From positions 1-64,000 of the forward strand of contig JAZOAI010000005.1 in NCBI GenBank assembly GCA_045595365.1: a DNA stretch of 64,000 nucleotides, read 5' to 3'. The notes beneath the pieces were generated by a model. The model worked only from the letters and a program-made list of their open reading frames with translations. It had not been told where the DNA came from and made no database searches. How positions within the stretch are numbered: position 1 is the first letter of the stretch; each line of letters opens with the position of its first letter. Shown piece after piece: positions 15,721 to 24,204 of this stretch. The translations under genes were made by a program, and so were the position numbers. The DNA is from SIG480 sp045595365. Lineage in GTDB: Bacteria; Bacillota; Clostridia; Oscillospirales; JAAYXM01.

Positions 15721-16353
15721 ATGAAGCTTATTCTCCTCGGCGCCCCGGGTGCCGGAAAAGGAACTCAGGCAGAGCTCATTTGCAAAAAGCTCAGCATCCC
15801 GACTATTTCTACCGGGAATATTCTGAGGGAAGCAATCAAGAACAAGACAGAACGCGGGATAATGGCAAAGTCATTTATGGATGCGGGAAAGCTTGTTCCG
15901 GATGAAGTCGTTGTCGGTATTGTATCAGAGCGCCTTTTGTCGGATGACTGCAAGAATGGATTCATTCTTGACGGTATGCCGAGAACAGTTGCGCAGGCCG
16001 AGGCTCTTGACGAGATGGGCGTCGAAATAGATGTGGTTATCTCGATAGAAGTCGATGATTCGGTAATAGAAACCCGTATGAGCGGTCGCCGGGTATGCGA
16101 AAGCTGCGGGGCTTCCTATCATACAGAGCATAAAAAACCGAAGAGTGACGGCGTGTGTGATTCCTGCGGCGGGAAGCTTGTTCTCCGCGCGGATGATGCA
16201 CCCGAGACAGTTCGCGACAGACTTTCGGTATATCATAAGCAGACAGAACCGCTTATTGCGTTTTATGAATCAAAGGGAATCCTTAAAAGCGTTAAGGGAA
16301 GCGACGGAATATCCGACACAACCCGACGTGTTTTTGAGGCCCTGGGGGTATAA
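15721..16353 (+). CDS. adk: adenylate kinase, zinc-LID type
   Basis: A 210-residue adenylate kinase (ATP + AMP = 2 ADP). P-loop GAPGAGKGTQ lies at residues 7-16. The LID holds a four-cysteine zinc site (Cys126, Cys129, Cys146, Cys149), the form common in Gram-positives. It lies 15 nt after secY, the conserved secY-adk-map order. Confidence 0.97.
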   Translation: MKLILLGAPGAGKGTQAELICKKLSIPTISTGNILREAIKNKTERGIMAKSFMDAGKLVPDEVVVGIVSERLLSDDCKNGFILDGMPRTVAQAEALDEMGVEIDVVISIEVDDSVIETRMSGRRVCESCGASYHTEHKKPKSDGVCDSCGGKLVLRADDAPETVRDRLSVYHKQTEPLIAFYESKGILKSVKGSDGISDTTRRVFEALGV

Positions 16354-16412
16354 AATGTATAAGGTTTGTGCTTCAAACGCACTGCTTGTGCAGTGATGGG
16401 AGGTAAGAGCTT

Positions 16413-17168
16413 ATGATACAAATAAAATCAAAACGTGAAATAGAGCTTATGCGCTGTGCAGGTCGCATAGCGGCAAACGCTCTTGCTGCTGCAGGACGTG
16501 CAGTGGCACCGGGAATTACAACCAGAGAGTTAAACGAACTAATTAAGCGGTCAATTGAGAAAGACGGAGCATATCCGAGCTTCCTTGGATATGCCGGCTT
16601 TCCCGGTGCAGCTTGTATTTCGGTAAACGACGAGGTAATTCACGGCATACCGGGTGCGAGAACTCTCAAAGAGGGCGACTTGGTAAAAATTGATGTAGGG
16701 GCGACATATCAGGGCTATATCGGCGACTGTGCCAACACCTTCCCCGTAGGGAAGATTGATGATGAGGCACAGAGACTTATAGATGTAACCCGGCAGAGCT
16801 TCTATGAGGGTATGAAATACGCTCACACGGGCAACAGAATCTCTGATATTTCTCATGCAATTCAGAGCTATGTCGAAGAAAACGGTTTTTCGGTAGTCCG
16901 GAAATATGTTGGACACGGTGTAGGTTCAAAGCTTCATGAGGAGCCTGAGGTGCCGAACTTCGGCAAACCGGGCGTCGGGGCGCGGCTTGTCAGCGGAATG
17001 ACGATAGCCGTTGAGCCTATGGTAAATCAGGGCGTTTATACCGTCAAAGAGCTAAGCGACGGCTGGACCGTGAAAACGCGGGACGGAAAGCTGTCTGCCC
17101 ATTATGAAAACTCGGTGTTAATAACAGAGAACGGCCCTGAAATATTAACCTTGGCAAGTGAATCTTAG
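16413..17168 (+). CDS. map: type I methionine aminopeptidase
   Basis: A 251-residue MetAP removing the initiator Met from nascent proteins. Metal-ligand motifs are intact: DVGATYQGYIGDCANTF (two Asp), GHGVGSKLHEEP (His), AVEPM (Glu) and YENSVLIT (Glu). The ATG has GGGAGGT upstream. A 59-nt gap follows adk. Confidence 0.97.
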   Translation: MIQIKSKREIELMRCAGRIAANALAAAGRAVAPGITTRELNELIKRSIEKDGAYPSFLGYAGFPGAACISVNDEVIHGIPGARTLKEGDLVKIDVGATYQGYIGDCANTFPVGKIDDEAQRLIDVTRQSFYEGMKYAHTGNRISDISHAIQSYVEENGFSVVRKYVGHGVGSKLHEEPEVPNFGKPGVGARLVSGMTIAVEPMVNQGVYTVKELSDGWTVKTRDGKLSAHYENSVLITENGPEILTLASES

Positions 17169-17183
17169 TAGAGGAAATAAAAA

Positions 17184-17483
17184 ATGGAAGCAGATGTTGG
17201 ACATATAGTTATTTCTCTCGCAGGTCGCGACAAGGAGCGACTGTTCTACGTATTAAAAACCGAAGAGAACTTCGTGTACCTTGCTGACGGAAGTCTTCGA
17301 AGGATAGAGTCCGCAAAGAAGAAAAAGCGAAAGCACGTGAAGGTAGTCATATCAGATTGCGAGTCGCGTGTTTCGCAAAAACTCCGTTCAGGTGAAAAGG
17401 TATTAAACAGCGAGATGCGCAAAGCATTATCGGGATTTTCCGAAATGCACTTACAAGCAGAGGGAGGTAATTTGCTTGGCTAA
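17184..17483 (+). CDS. KOW-domain RNA-binding protein (L14e-like)
   Basis: A 99-residue basic protein with a KOW-like N-terminal half (GHIVISLAGRDKERLFYVLKTEENFVYLADGSLRRIE) and a lysine-rich block KKKKRKH near residue 50. Proteins of this type are regularly found between map and infA in Clostridia and are named after the eukaryotic L14e/KOW fold; their role is not established. It overlaps infA by 8 nt, so it is coupled to translation initiation factor synthesis. Confidence 0.85.
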   Translation: MEADVGHIVISLAGRDKERLFYVLKTEENFVYLADGSLRRIESAKKKKRKHVKVVISDCESRVSQKLRSGEKVLNSEMRKALSGFSEMHLQAEGGNLLG

Positions 17484-17694
17484 AGATGACGTAATCGAGC
17501 TCGAAGGTACCGTCATAGAGGCGCTGCCTAATGCGATGTTCCAGGTGGACATCGGAAACGGGCACAAGATTTTAGCTCATATCTCAGGAAAGCTTCGTAT
17601 GAATTTCATTCGAATTCTTCCGGGAGATAAGGTAACGGTGCAGATGTCGCCGTACGATTTGACACGTGGACGCATCACATGGCGTTCTAAGTAA
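17476..17694 (+). CDS. infA: translation initiation factor IF-1
   Basis: A 72-residue IF-1, exactly the normal size, an S1/OB-fold protein that occupies the 30S A site during initiation. It starts at TTG 17476 with GGGAGGTAA 8 nt upstream, inside the 3' end of the KOW gene. Core: IELEGTVIEALPNAMFQVDIGNGHKILAHISGKLR and DLTRGRITWR. Confidence 0.97.
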   Translation: MAKDDVIELEGTVIEALPNAMFQVDIGNGHKILAHISGKLRMNFIRILPGDKVTVQMSPYDLTRGRITWRSK

Positions 17695-17782
17695 ATGCAT
17701 AAAAACCCGCGTCGTATACCGGCAAAGACGGCGGCAGGGTGCAAATAAGAAAATTGCCGGAGAAATGGAGCTTTTTACGATT

Positions 17783-17896
17783 ATGAAAGTTAGACCGTCG
17801 GTAAAGCCTATTTGTGAAAAGTGCAAAATCATTCGCCGTAAAGGCCGCGTAATGGTTATTTGCGACAATCCAAAGCATAAGCAAAAGCAGGGTTAA
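17783..17896 (+). CDS. rpmJ: 50S ribosomal protein L36
   Basis: A 37-residue L36, MKVRPSVKPICEKCKIIRRKG followed by RVMVICDNPKHKQKQG, with the CxxC...C...H zinc site (Cys11, Cys14, Cys27, His32). The ribosome-binding site is weak (GGAG about 12 nt upstream). An 88-nt gap after infA holds no other recognisable gene. Universal infA-rpmJ-rpsM order. Confidence 0.96.
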   Translation: MKVRPSVKPICEKCKIIRRKGRVMVICDNPKHKQKQG

Positions 17897-17931
17897 TCAA
17901 AAACCCACATACAAAATTGGAGGTATGTTAA

Positions 17932-18300
17932 ATGGCACGTATAGCCGGAGTTGACCTTCCGAGAGAGAAGAGAGTCGAAATTGGACTCACATATATTTTC
18001 GGTATCGGAAGAAAGCGTTCAAACCAGATACTGGCTGCAACGGGAGTAAATCCTGACACACGCGTCAAGGATCTTACCGAGGAAGACGAAGTCAAGCTTC
18101 GTGATTACATCGGCAAGAATTTTGCAGTAGAAGGCGACCTTCGCCGTGAACTTGCTCTTGACATCAAGCGTCTTATCGAGATTGGTTCCTATCGCGGCCT
18201 CAGACACAGAAAGGGCCTTCCGGTTCGCGGACAGCGCTCAAAGACAAACGCAAGAACACGCAAGGGTCCGAAGAGGACGATTGCAAACAAGAAGAAGTAA
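17932..18300 (+). CDS. rpsM: 30S ribosomal protein S13
   Basis: A 122-residue S13 (MARIAGVDLPREKRVEIGLTYIFGIGR). Its C-terminal tail contacts the P-site tRNA (GQRSKTNARTRKGPKRTIANKKK). It forms bridges B1a/b with the 50S. First gene of the alpha-operon part; GGAGGT upstream. Confidence 0.97.
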   Translation: MARIAGVDLPREKRVEIGLTYIFGIGRKRSNQILAATGVNPDTRVKDLTEEDEVKLRDYIGKNFAVEGDLRRELALDIKRLIEIGSYRGLRHRKGLPVRGQRSKTNARTRKGPKRTIANKKK

Positions 18301-18314
18301 GGAGGTTATGTTAA

Positions 18315-18719
18315 ATGGCTAGTCCTAAAACAGCAAAGAAGGGCGTATCAAGAAAGCGTCGCGAGCGTAAGAATATAGAAAATGGCGCGGCACATATCCG
18401 TTCCTCCTTCAACAATACAATGGTAACCATCACAGACCTTAACGGAAACGCACTTTCATGGGCATCAAGCGGCGGCATGGGCTTCCGCGGATCCCGTAAG
18501 TCCACTCCGTTTGCAGCTCAGGTTGCAGCTGAAACAGCTGCAAAGGCAGCTATGGAGCACGGTCTTAAGACAGTTGAAGTTTATGTTAAGGGTCCGGGTG
18601 CAGGCCGTGAGGCTGCAATCCGTGCGCTTCAGGCAGCAGGCCTTGAAGTTAACATGATCAAAGACGTTACTCCGATTCCGCACAATGGTTGCCGCCCGCC
18701 GAAGAGAAGGCGCGTATAG
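18315..18719 (+). CDS. rpsK: 30S ribosomal protein S11
   Basis: A 134-residue S11 of the 30S platform, close to the E-site codon. Conserved parts: AHIRSSFNNTMVTITDLNGN, WASSGGMGFRGSRKSTPFAAQ and the C-terminal DVTPIPHNGCRPPKRRRV. It lies 14 nt after rpsM. Confidence 0.97.
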   Translation: MASPKTAKKGVSRKRRERKNIENGAAHIRSSFNNTMVTITDLNGNALSWASSGGMGFRGSRKSTPFAAQVAAETAAKAAMEHGLKTVEVYVKGPGAGREAAIRALQAAGLEVNMIKDVTPIPHNGCRPPKRRRV

Positions 18720-18740
18720 TTTTTTGGAGGTGTAAAACAA

Positions 18741-19370
18741 ATGGCAAGATATACAGGAGCTGTCTGCAGGCTCTGCCGCAGAGAAAATCAGAAGCTTCAT
18801 TTAAAGGGAGACCGCTGCTATACAGGCAAGTGCGCTCTTGACCGCCGTCCGGCACAGGCTCCGGGTCAGCACGGTAAGGGCCGCAAAAAGCTCTCAGAGT
18901 ACGGTCTGCAGCTTCGTGAGAAGCAGAAGGCAAGACGCTATTATTGCGTAAACGAGGTTCAGTTTCACAAGTATTTTGAAATGGCTGTTGCGAAGCAGGG
19001 TATCACCGGTGAAAACCTTCTCCGCATTCTCGAGTCACGTCTTGATAACGTTGTTTACAGACTTGGTCTTGCAATGAGCCGTCCTGAGGCGCGCCAGCTT
19101 GTAAACCACGGTCACTTTACAGTAAACGGCAAGAGAGTTAATATCCCGTCTTACCTCTTAAAGGCAGGCGATGTCGTCGCAGTATGCGAAAAGAGCCGCT
19201 CACTTACAAAGTTCAAGGACGTTGTTGAAGCCAACTCTTCACGTGTTGCACCGAAGTGGCTTGACTTCAATAAAACAACATTCGAGGCTAAAGTTATGAA
19301 TCTTCCGGATAGAGCAGATATTGATCTTCCGATTGAGGAGCATCTCATCGTCGAGTTGTACTCTAAGTAA
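18741..19370 (+). CDS. rpsD: 30S ribosomal protein S4, zinc-binding form
   Basis: A 209-residue S4, the primary binder of the 16S 5' domain and a decoding-fidelity protein. The N-terminus has four cysteines (Cys9, Cys12, Cys26, Cys31) as in zinc-binding S4 of Thermus. The S4 RNA-binding domain (LESRLDNVVYRLGLAMSRPEARQLVNHGHF) is intact. In E. coli and Bacillus S4 represses its own mRNA; I did not identify the corresponding pseudoknot here. Confidence 0.97.
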   Translation: MARYTGAVCRLCRRENQKLHLKGDRCYTGKCALDRRPAQAPGQHGKGRKKLSEYGLQLREKQKARRYYCVNEVQFHKYFEMAVAKQGITGENLLRILESRLDNVVYRLGLAMSRPEARQLVNHGHFTVNGKRVNIPSYLLKAGDVVAVCEKSRSLTKFKDVVEANSSRVAPKWLDFNKTTFEAKVMNLPDRADIDLPIEEHLIVELYSK

Positions 19371-19442
19371 GGTTTCATAAGGCCCTCGGAGCTACGAGTG
19401 TAATTAAGCGCGGCACTGCCGCAAAAAGGAGGGTAAACATTT

Positions 19443-20393
19443 ATGATGATAGAAATTGAGAAGCCCCGTATAGAGTGTTTGGATTTAGTTGAGGACGGTT
19501 CTTACGGAAAGTTTATAATCGAGCCGCTGGAGAGAGGCTATGGCACAACCCTTGGCAACTCACTCCGCCGCGTGCTTCTTTCATCGCTTCCCGGTGTCGC
19601 TGTTACAGCTATCAAGATTGCAGGAATCGCACATGAGTTTTCAACGATTCCCGGAGTTAAGGAAGACGTAACAGAGATAGTTCTCAACATAAAGAAGATT
19701 GTTGCGAAGCTTCATACAGATGAGCCGCAGACGGTTTCCATTGACGTTTCTGAAGAAGGAGAGGTCACTGCAGGAGACATCCAGTCTACCGGCGAGGTTG
19801 AGATATTAAACCCCGAGCTTCACATCGCAACACTCGGCGCAAATGCATCTCTTTCCATGGAGCTTACATTTGCACACGGCCGTGGATACGTTTCAGCAGA
19901 GCGCAACAAAGAGCCTCAGGCTGCAATCGGCGTCCTTCCGATAGATTCTATCTACACGCCTGTTCACAAGGTGAACTACTATGTCGAGAACACACGCGTC
20001 GGCAATATGACCGACTATGACAAGCTCACCATTGAGATATGGACGAACAAAACGATTTCTGCACGTGATGCAGTTTCGTACAGCGCAAAGATATTAAACG
20101 ACCATCTCTCGCTCTTTATTGATTTGTCTGAGGACATCGGCAACACTTCTACAGTAATTGAGAAGGCTGAAAATCAGCGCAATAAGGTTCTTGAGATGAC
20201 AATTGAGGAGCTTGACCTTTCAGTTCGTTCCTTTAACTGCTTAAAGCGTGCGGGAATAAACACGGTTGAGGATCTCATAAATAAGACTCAGGAGGATATG
20301 ATGAAGGTTCGTAACCTCGGTCATAAATCTCTTGAGGAAGTTATCAACAAACTTGATACTATGGGGCTCTCACTTGCAAGCGAGGACAATTAA
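19443..20393 (+). CDS. rpoA: RNA polymerase subunit alpha
   Basis: A 316-residue alpha subunit. The N-terminal dimerisation and assembly domain contains EPLERGYGTTLGNSLRRVLLSSLPG. The C-terminal domain for UP elements and activators has ELDLSVRSFNCLKRAGINTVEDL and KVRNLGHKSLEEV. Two adjacent ATGs (19443, 19446) share the AAGGAGG site; the first is taken. A 72-nt gap follows rpsD. Confidence 0.97.
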   Translation: MMIEIEKPRIECLDLVEDGSYGKFIIEPLERGYGTTLGNSLRRVLLSSLPGVAVTAIKIAGIAHEFSTIPGVKEDVTEIVLNIKKIVAKLHTDEPQTVSIDVSEEGEVTAGDIQSTGEVEILNPELHIATLGANASLSMELTFAHGRGYVSAERNKEPQAAIGVLPIDSIYTPVHKVNYYVENTRVGNMTDYDKLTIEIWTNKTISARDAVSYSAKILNDHLSLFIDLSEDIGNTSTVIEKAENQRNKVLEMTIEELDLSVRSFNCLKRAGINTVEDLINKTQEDMMKVRNLGHKSLEEVINKLDTMGLSLASEDN

Positions 20394-20436
20394 TGTCCCG
20401 CTTGCGGCATGAGCCATTATAAAAGGAGGTATAACA

Positions 20437-20778
20437 ATGCCCGGAACACGTAAGCTCGGACGTACCACAGACGCACGTATGGCAATGCTTCGCGCAATGG
20501 TTACGTATTTGCTTGAAAACGGAAAAATTGAAACAACGCTTATGCGTGCAAAGGAAGTTCGTCCTCTTACCGAGAAGATGATTACTCTCGGAAAGACAAA
20601 TACTCTTCACAATAAGCGTCAGGCTCTTGCTTTTATAACTAAGGAAGACGTCGTCAAGAAGCTTTTTGACGAGATTGCTCCGAAGTATGCAGAGCGCAAC
20701 GGCGGATATTGCCGCATCACAAAGCTCGGCCCGCGCCGCGGTGACTGTGCTGAGATGGCAATAATCGAGCTCATCTAA
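20437..20778 (+). CDS. rplQ: 50S ribosomal protein L17
   Basis: A 113-residue L17 near the tunnel exit (MPGTRKLGRTTDARMAMLRAMVTYLLENGKIETTLMRAKEVRP). Last gene of the cluster before a strong terminator. In many Bacillota rplQ is followed at once by the ecfA1-ecfA2-ecfT-truA genes; here those genes lie 17 kb away on the other strand. Confidence 0.97.
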   Translation: MPGTRKLGRTTDARMAMLRAMVTYLLENGKIETTLMRAKEVRPLTEKMITLGKTNTLHNKRQALAFITKEDVVKKLFDEIAPKYAERNGGYCRITKLGPRRGDCAEMAIIELI

Positions 20779-20788
20779 CACATAGCGT

Positions 20789-20834
20789 AAAAGGATTACC
20801 TCAGAGTTTCAAGCCTCTGAAGTAATCCTTTTTT
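20789..20834 (+). terminator. terminator of the S10-spc-alpha cluster
   Basis: AAAAGGATTAC (20789-20799) pairs with GTAATCCTTTT (20822-20832), with an inner TCAGAG/CTCTGA stem and a run of T. The symmetric A/T flanks let it also serve the convergent gene ending at 20851. Confidence 0.92.
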
Positions 20835-20850
20835 CTTTTCCTTTAAATAA

Positions 20851-21921
20851 TTATTCACCGAGAGACAAGAGCTTGCTTGCAAACTCATCTGCAAAAGCAT
20901 ATAATCGCTCAAAATCTATATGCGGGTTATATATTTCTTCAAGCTCGTCGTGAACAAGCTTTGCGGAGGAGAGAAGCTCACAGGCATTGCCCAAAAAGGC
21001 ACGCCTTATGCGTCGCAGATTTCTTGCGTTTGCTCGGGCAGAGCCTTCAAGCGCGGCTTCAACCTTCGAATCCAGACGGATTTTCCTGTAATACTCGAGA
21101 TTAATGGGAATATCTCTTGAGGAGGAGATAAACGCAATTGAGAGCTCCGGGATAAGCAGGTGTGAAATTTGCGAGGGCTTAAGCGGGCTATGGCAGGTGA
21201 TGCACGGATATCCGGCTGATAAGCAGGCGGACTTGATTTCTGAAAGAATAAAGTGAGAAAGCCCATATGAATCTTCAATTATATATATTCGCTTTGCTTC
21301 TTCTTCGCAGCCTGAGAGCAACGATAAGTATCCCTTTGGAGAAATAGCCTCGCAAAAGCGTCGTTTTGCCTCCGCTCCGCTTCCTTTTCCAACTATCTCG
21401 CGGGAAGCAATTGCGCGCGCTTTCTTTTTCAAGGCTTCAACACTAATCGCGCCAAGCGCAATATCAAAAAGCTCATCGTCAATTTTTTCAGCGCATGCGC
21501 ACATGCGGTAAACGTGGTCAAAATAAGCGGAGTATTTATTTTTAACTTCAATAATCTCTTTTTTGTGTTCCTGAATTTTCGGAATATCGGCAAACTGCCC
21601 GAGATTTACATATTGTTCAACTGCGAGGGGAAAGGAAGGCTCTGTAACGTGCGGGGCTGTGCCGTCGACTATTGCCGTGCCAAGCGTCGGGAAGACAACT
21701 CCGTCTAACGAGTCAGGGTCAGAGGAGCAGTATATTTTTTCAACCGGAATAGAGTTCTCCTCGGCTTTTTTCATAACGCGGCGCATAAGCGAGGATTTGC
21801 CGCTTCCGGGGCCACCTTTTAAAATGTAAACCGCGTGAGCTTTACTGAGGTCGATAAGCTCTTTGTAAAAGGAGTGGAAACCGCCACCTGAATTTGCGCC
21901 TAAAAAGAAAGATGAAAACAT
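20851..21921 (-). CDS. P-loop ATPase of PRK06851 type with duplicated NTPase unit
   Basis: A 356-residue protein with Walker A GGPGSGKSS at residues 36-44. The first half (from FFLGANSGGGF) is echoed by a second unit from about residue 185 (FCEAISPKGYLSLLSG, then RIYIIEDSYGLSHFILSEI). There the Walker A position reads EDSYGLSHF, a degenerate loop. This matches my memory of the PRK06851 family of Bacillota ATPases, which have two P-loop units; the cellular role is unknown to me. ATG with GGAGGG upstream. It lies 85 nt downstream of spoVAF on the same strand. Confidence 0.75.
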   Translation of the reverse strand: MFSSFFLGANSGGGFHSFYKELIDLSKAHAVYILKGGPGSGKSSLMRRVMKKAEENSIPVEKIYCSSDPDSLDGVVFPTLGTAIVDGTAPHVTEPSFPLAVEQYVNLGQFADIPKIQEHKKEIIEVKNKYSAYFDHVYRMCACAEKIDDELFDIALGAISVEALKKKARAIASREIVGKGSGAEAKRRFCEAISPKGYLSLLSGCEEEAKRIYIIEDSYGLSHFILSEIKSACLSAGYPCITCHSPLKPSQISHLLIPELSIAFISSSRDIPINLEYYRKIRLDSKVEAALEGSARANARNLRRIRRAFLGNACELLSSAKLVHDELEEIYNPHIDFERLYAFADEFASKLLSLGE

Positions 21922-22006
21922 AAAATCCCTCCGAATGTACTTTGCTATACATTATGCGAAAAACACATTGTTTGACACGTATATCAAGTACAATTCGGAG
22001 GAACTC

Positions 22007-23407
22007 TCATTTTTGGGATATCCTCATTCGCAAAACCTTAGCTTTAAAATCTTTGAAGTTAAAGGGAATAAGCGGATACAGGTAACAATGGCCGGAAACA
22101 GTTTTATTGGCGAGAAGAATGATGAAAATGGCAAGAACTCCGGTGATATAGCCTGTAAAGCTAAACGCCCCTACAAGCACAAGAAGCAGCATCCTCATAA
22201 ATTTCAAAGCATAGCCGAGTTCAAATCCCGGCTGTGTATAATTTGCAACTGCTACAAGCGCCATATACAGAAGAGTTTGCGGAACGAACCACCCCGATTC
22301 TACGGCAAAGTCACCGACGATAATTGCACCCACCATAGAAAGAGAGGTTGTCAGCATATTCGGGGTGTTGAGTGAGGCAAGCTTAAGCCCATCTATCATA
22401 ATTTCAAGGATAAGAAGCTGCAGAAAAATCGGAACATTTATTGGGGCGTCAACTCTTATAAACGACAGCCACTTGGGAATCCATTCGGGATTCTTGAGGA
22501 GAAGAACCCAGGTAGGTGTAAGAAATGTTGTCAGGAAGGTGACGAGAAACCGGCAAAGGCGGAGATATGTTCCGGTGATGGGCGGCAGGTAATAATCGTT
22601 CGCCTCTTCCATTATATCAAAGACAGTTGCGGGAATTATCATAGCGCTCGGTGCATTATCCACGAGAATTATAATATCCCCCTCGAAAAGCTGGGCGGCG
22701 GTTGTGTCAGGGCGTTCTGAGTATTTAAACTTGGGAAACGGATTAAACCAACGTCGAGGAGAGAGAATCTCGGCAAGGCTCTCCTGATTCATAGTGAGAG
22801 CCTCCACATCAGCTCTCTTAAGCTTTTCGCGTATCTTAGAAAGGAGCTTCTCATCTGCTTTCCCTTCAATATAACACAGAGCAATATCGGTTTTAGAACG
22901 CGTTCCGAGAGTATGATACTCAACTGAAAAATTCGTATCGCGAATTCTCCGCCGCAGGAGGGCAGTGTTAAAAATAAGAATTTCAACAAAACCGTCGTGA
23001 GACCCGCGGAAGACCTTGTCGCGATCAGGCTCCGCTATTTCGCGCTGCGGATATGTTCGAAGGTCGATAGAGATGCATTTTGAAAACCCTTCTATATAAA
23101 GAATCATCGCACCGGACAAGACCTGTTCGATTGCTTTTTCGGCATTCTCTTCAGTCGTAACCTCAACATAAGGAACGCAGTTTTCAGAAAAGGTTTCAGC
23201 ATCCCGGACCATAGCCTCATCTGTTACGTTAAAGAAAAAATCCATAAGCCTTTCTGAAATCTCATCCTTCATAAAGCCGTCAACAAAAAGGAGAAAGGCA
23301 CGCTTTTTGCAGATTGTGATATCGCGTTTGACGAGGTCAAAACTTGCATTTAGTCGCATTTTCTTTGAGAACAGGGAAGCTACATCGTCAAAATTACTAG
23401 AAAGCAT
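22007..23407 (-). CDS. spoVAF: spore germination protein, SpoVAF/GerA family
   Basis: A 466-residue GerA-A-type protein. The N-terminal soluble part is followed by the SpoVAF-like block NPFPKFKYSERPDTTAAQLFEGDIIILVDN and a C-terminal half of about five TM segments (FLTTFLTPTWVLLL, LQLLILEIMIDGLKLASL, LLVLVGAFSFTGYITGVLAIF). SpoVAF belongs to the inner spore membrane and acts with germinant receptors and the SpoVA calcium-dipicolinate channel. No other spoVA genes are nearby. It starts 15 nt after the BofC-like gene, with GGGAGA as ribosome-binding site. GerA-A subunits are the alternative, but the central motif fits SpoVAF better. Confidence 0.85.
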   Translation of the reverse strand: MLSSNFDDVASLFSKKMRLNASFDLVKRDITICKKRAFLLFVDGFMKDEISERLMDFFFNVTDEAMVRDAETFSENCVPYVEVTTEENAEKAIEQVLSGAMILYIEGFSKCISIDLRTYPQREIAEPDRDKVFRGSHDGFVEILIFNTALLRRRIRDTNFSVEYHTLGTRSKTDIALCYIEGKADEKLLSKIREKLKRADVEALTMNQESLAEILSPRRWFNPFPKFKYSERPDTTAAQLFEGDIIILVDNAPSAMIIPATVFDIMEEANDYYLPPITGTYLRLCRFLVTFLTTFLTPTWVLLLKNPEWIPKWLSFIRVDAPINVPIFLQLLILEIMIDGLKLASLNTPNMLTTSLSMVGAIIVGDFAVESGWFVPQTLLYMALVAVANYTQPGFELGYALKFMRMLLLVLVGAFSFTGYITGVLAIFIILLANKTVSGHCYLYPLIPFNFKDFKAKVLRMRISQK

Positions 23408-23422
23408 AATTTAATTCTCCCA

Positions 23423-23785
23423 TCAGCTTGAAAAATCTTCGAGCAGGCTCTGAAGCTCAAGCTCGCCGTTCACAACAATTCCTTCGGCAAGCTGTTCGCG
23501 GTCAAAATGGCGAAGCGTGCCGGCGTAAATGTCGGTAACAATTATCGGCCGGGTGTCGTCAGCTTCATTGAAGACAACTAAAATGCCGTCTTGTATTTTC
23601 ACGGTATACTTTTCGTTTTCTAAAAGCTTTTCATCTTCTGCGGGAGAAAAGGCATCTACATTTTCTGTTGGCGCATCAGAATTCTCCTTTTTTGATTCCC
23701 AAAGCTTCGAGATTCCTCCGCTTAAAAAACCGAGCATTATGAAAAGTGCGCATGCGGCAATTGTCAGGCGTTTCTGTGAACTCAT
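23423..23785 (-). CDS. membrane protein with BofC C-terminal-like domain
   Basis: A 120-residue protein with one N-terminal TM segment (LTIAACALFIMLGFLSGGISKLW), an acidic linker and a C-terminal part (YTVKIQDGILVVFNEADD, then VTDIYAGTLRHFDREQLAEGI and ELQSLLEDFSS). That part resembles the C-terminal domain of BofC, which in Bacillus controls SpoIVB signalling for pro-sigmaK processing. ATG 23785 is preferred because GGAAGTGAT lies 6-7 nt before it; an upstream in-frame ATG at 23800 has no ribosome-binding site. Cotranscribed with spoVAF and close to bofA, which supports a sporulation role. Confidence 0.7.
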   Translation of the reverse strand: MSSQKRLTIAACALFIMLGFLSGGISKLWESKKENSDAPTENVDAFSPAEDEKLLENEKYTVKIQDGILVVFNEADDTRPIIVTDIYAGTLRHFDREQLAEGIVVNGELELQSLLEDFSS

Positions 23786-23800
23786 TACAATCACTTCCAT

Positions 23801-24023
23801 TCAAAATGTGGTATCCTTATTATTGCCGTAAAGCTCGGTTTTGATACAAAGAAGGAGCGCCTGAAGCTCAAAGGAGGAGAGCATCAGGCGCCAATGAAGT
23901 GGGTTGTGGGGATAAAGATATGAATGGACATCCGCTCTTTGAAAGAGCGTTTGTCTCTCATCACATATATAATAACAGAATTTCCAAAAAATGTCAACAA
24001 CTTTTTTGGAAAAATTTTCCAGT
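23801..24023. other. intergenic region upstream of the BofC-like gene and the small sporulation peptide
   Basis: No supported gene. GCGCCTGA (23857-23864) and TCAGGCGC (23884-23891) form an 8-bp inverted repeat around a GGAGG-containing segment, and GCTCTTT/AAAGAGC (about 23934-23948) forms a hairpin followed by AT-rich DNA. The bofC-spoVAF promoter must be in here, but I could not fix it. Confidence 0.4.
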
Positions 24024-24051
24024 AACCAATTTTGGCTGAGAACATAGAATG
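24024..24051 (+). promoter_or_regulatory. candidate SigK-type promoter of the small Cys-rich peptide
   Basis: AAC at 24024-24026, a 16-bp spacer and CATAGAATG at 24043-24051, against the SigK consensus AC-N16-CATANNNTA (one mismatch). Late sporulation expression would suit the gene type and location. SigE sites look alike, so the sigma factor is uncertain. Confidence 0.5.
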
Positions 24052-24083
24052 AAGTGAAAAAACTTTTAGGAGGTATCAGCCAC

Positions 24084-24185
24084 ATGTTATGTAACGACAA
24101 TTTCTCTGACAACTGCTGCAACTGGATCATCATCATCGCAGCTATCGTAGTAGTTTGGCTTCTTTGCGGCAATAACTGCAACTAA
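24084..24185 (+). CDS. 33-residue Cys-rich single-TM peptide, probably sporulation related
   Basis: A tiny gene starting at ATG 24084, with AGGAGGT at 24068-24074 and 9 nt of spacing. The product MLCNDNFSDNCCNW plus a hydrophobic segment IIIIAAIVVVWLLC and GNNCN has five cysteines around one TM helix. It resembles the tiny hydrophobic proteins of spore-formers (YjcZ-like in general form), but I cannot assign a family. It has a possible SigK promoter and its own terminator and lies between the BofC-like and bofA genes. Confidence 0.75.
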   Translation: MLCNDNFSDNCCNWIIIIAAIVVVWLLCGNNCN

Positions 24186-24204
24186 AATTTTCTGAAAGTT
24201 AAAA

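Noticed and set aside
13951..20436. Additional internal promoters in the ribosomal cluster
   Set aside because: TATAAT-like pieces occur in gaps such as 19371-19442 and 17697-17782, but no pair with a usable -35 stood out.
23801..24181. A 126-codon minus-strand reading frame opposite the small Cys-rich gene
   Set aside because: It lies antisense to a better-supported gene and across promoter and hairpin DNA, and its translation has no family features.
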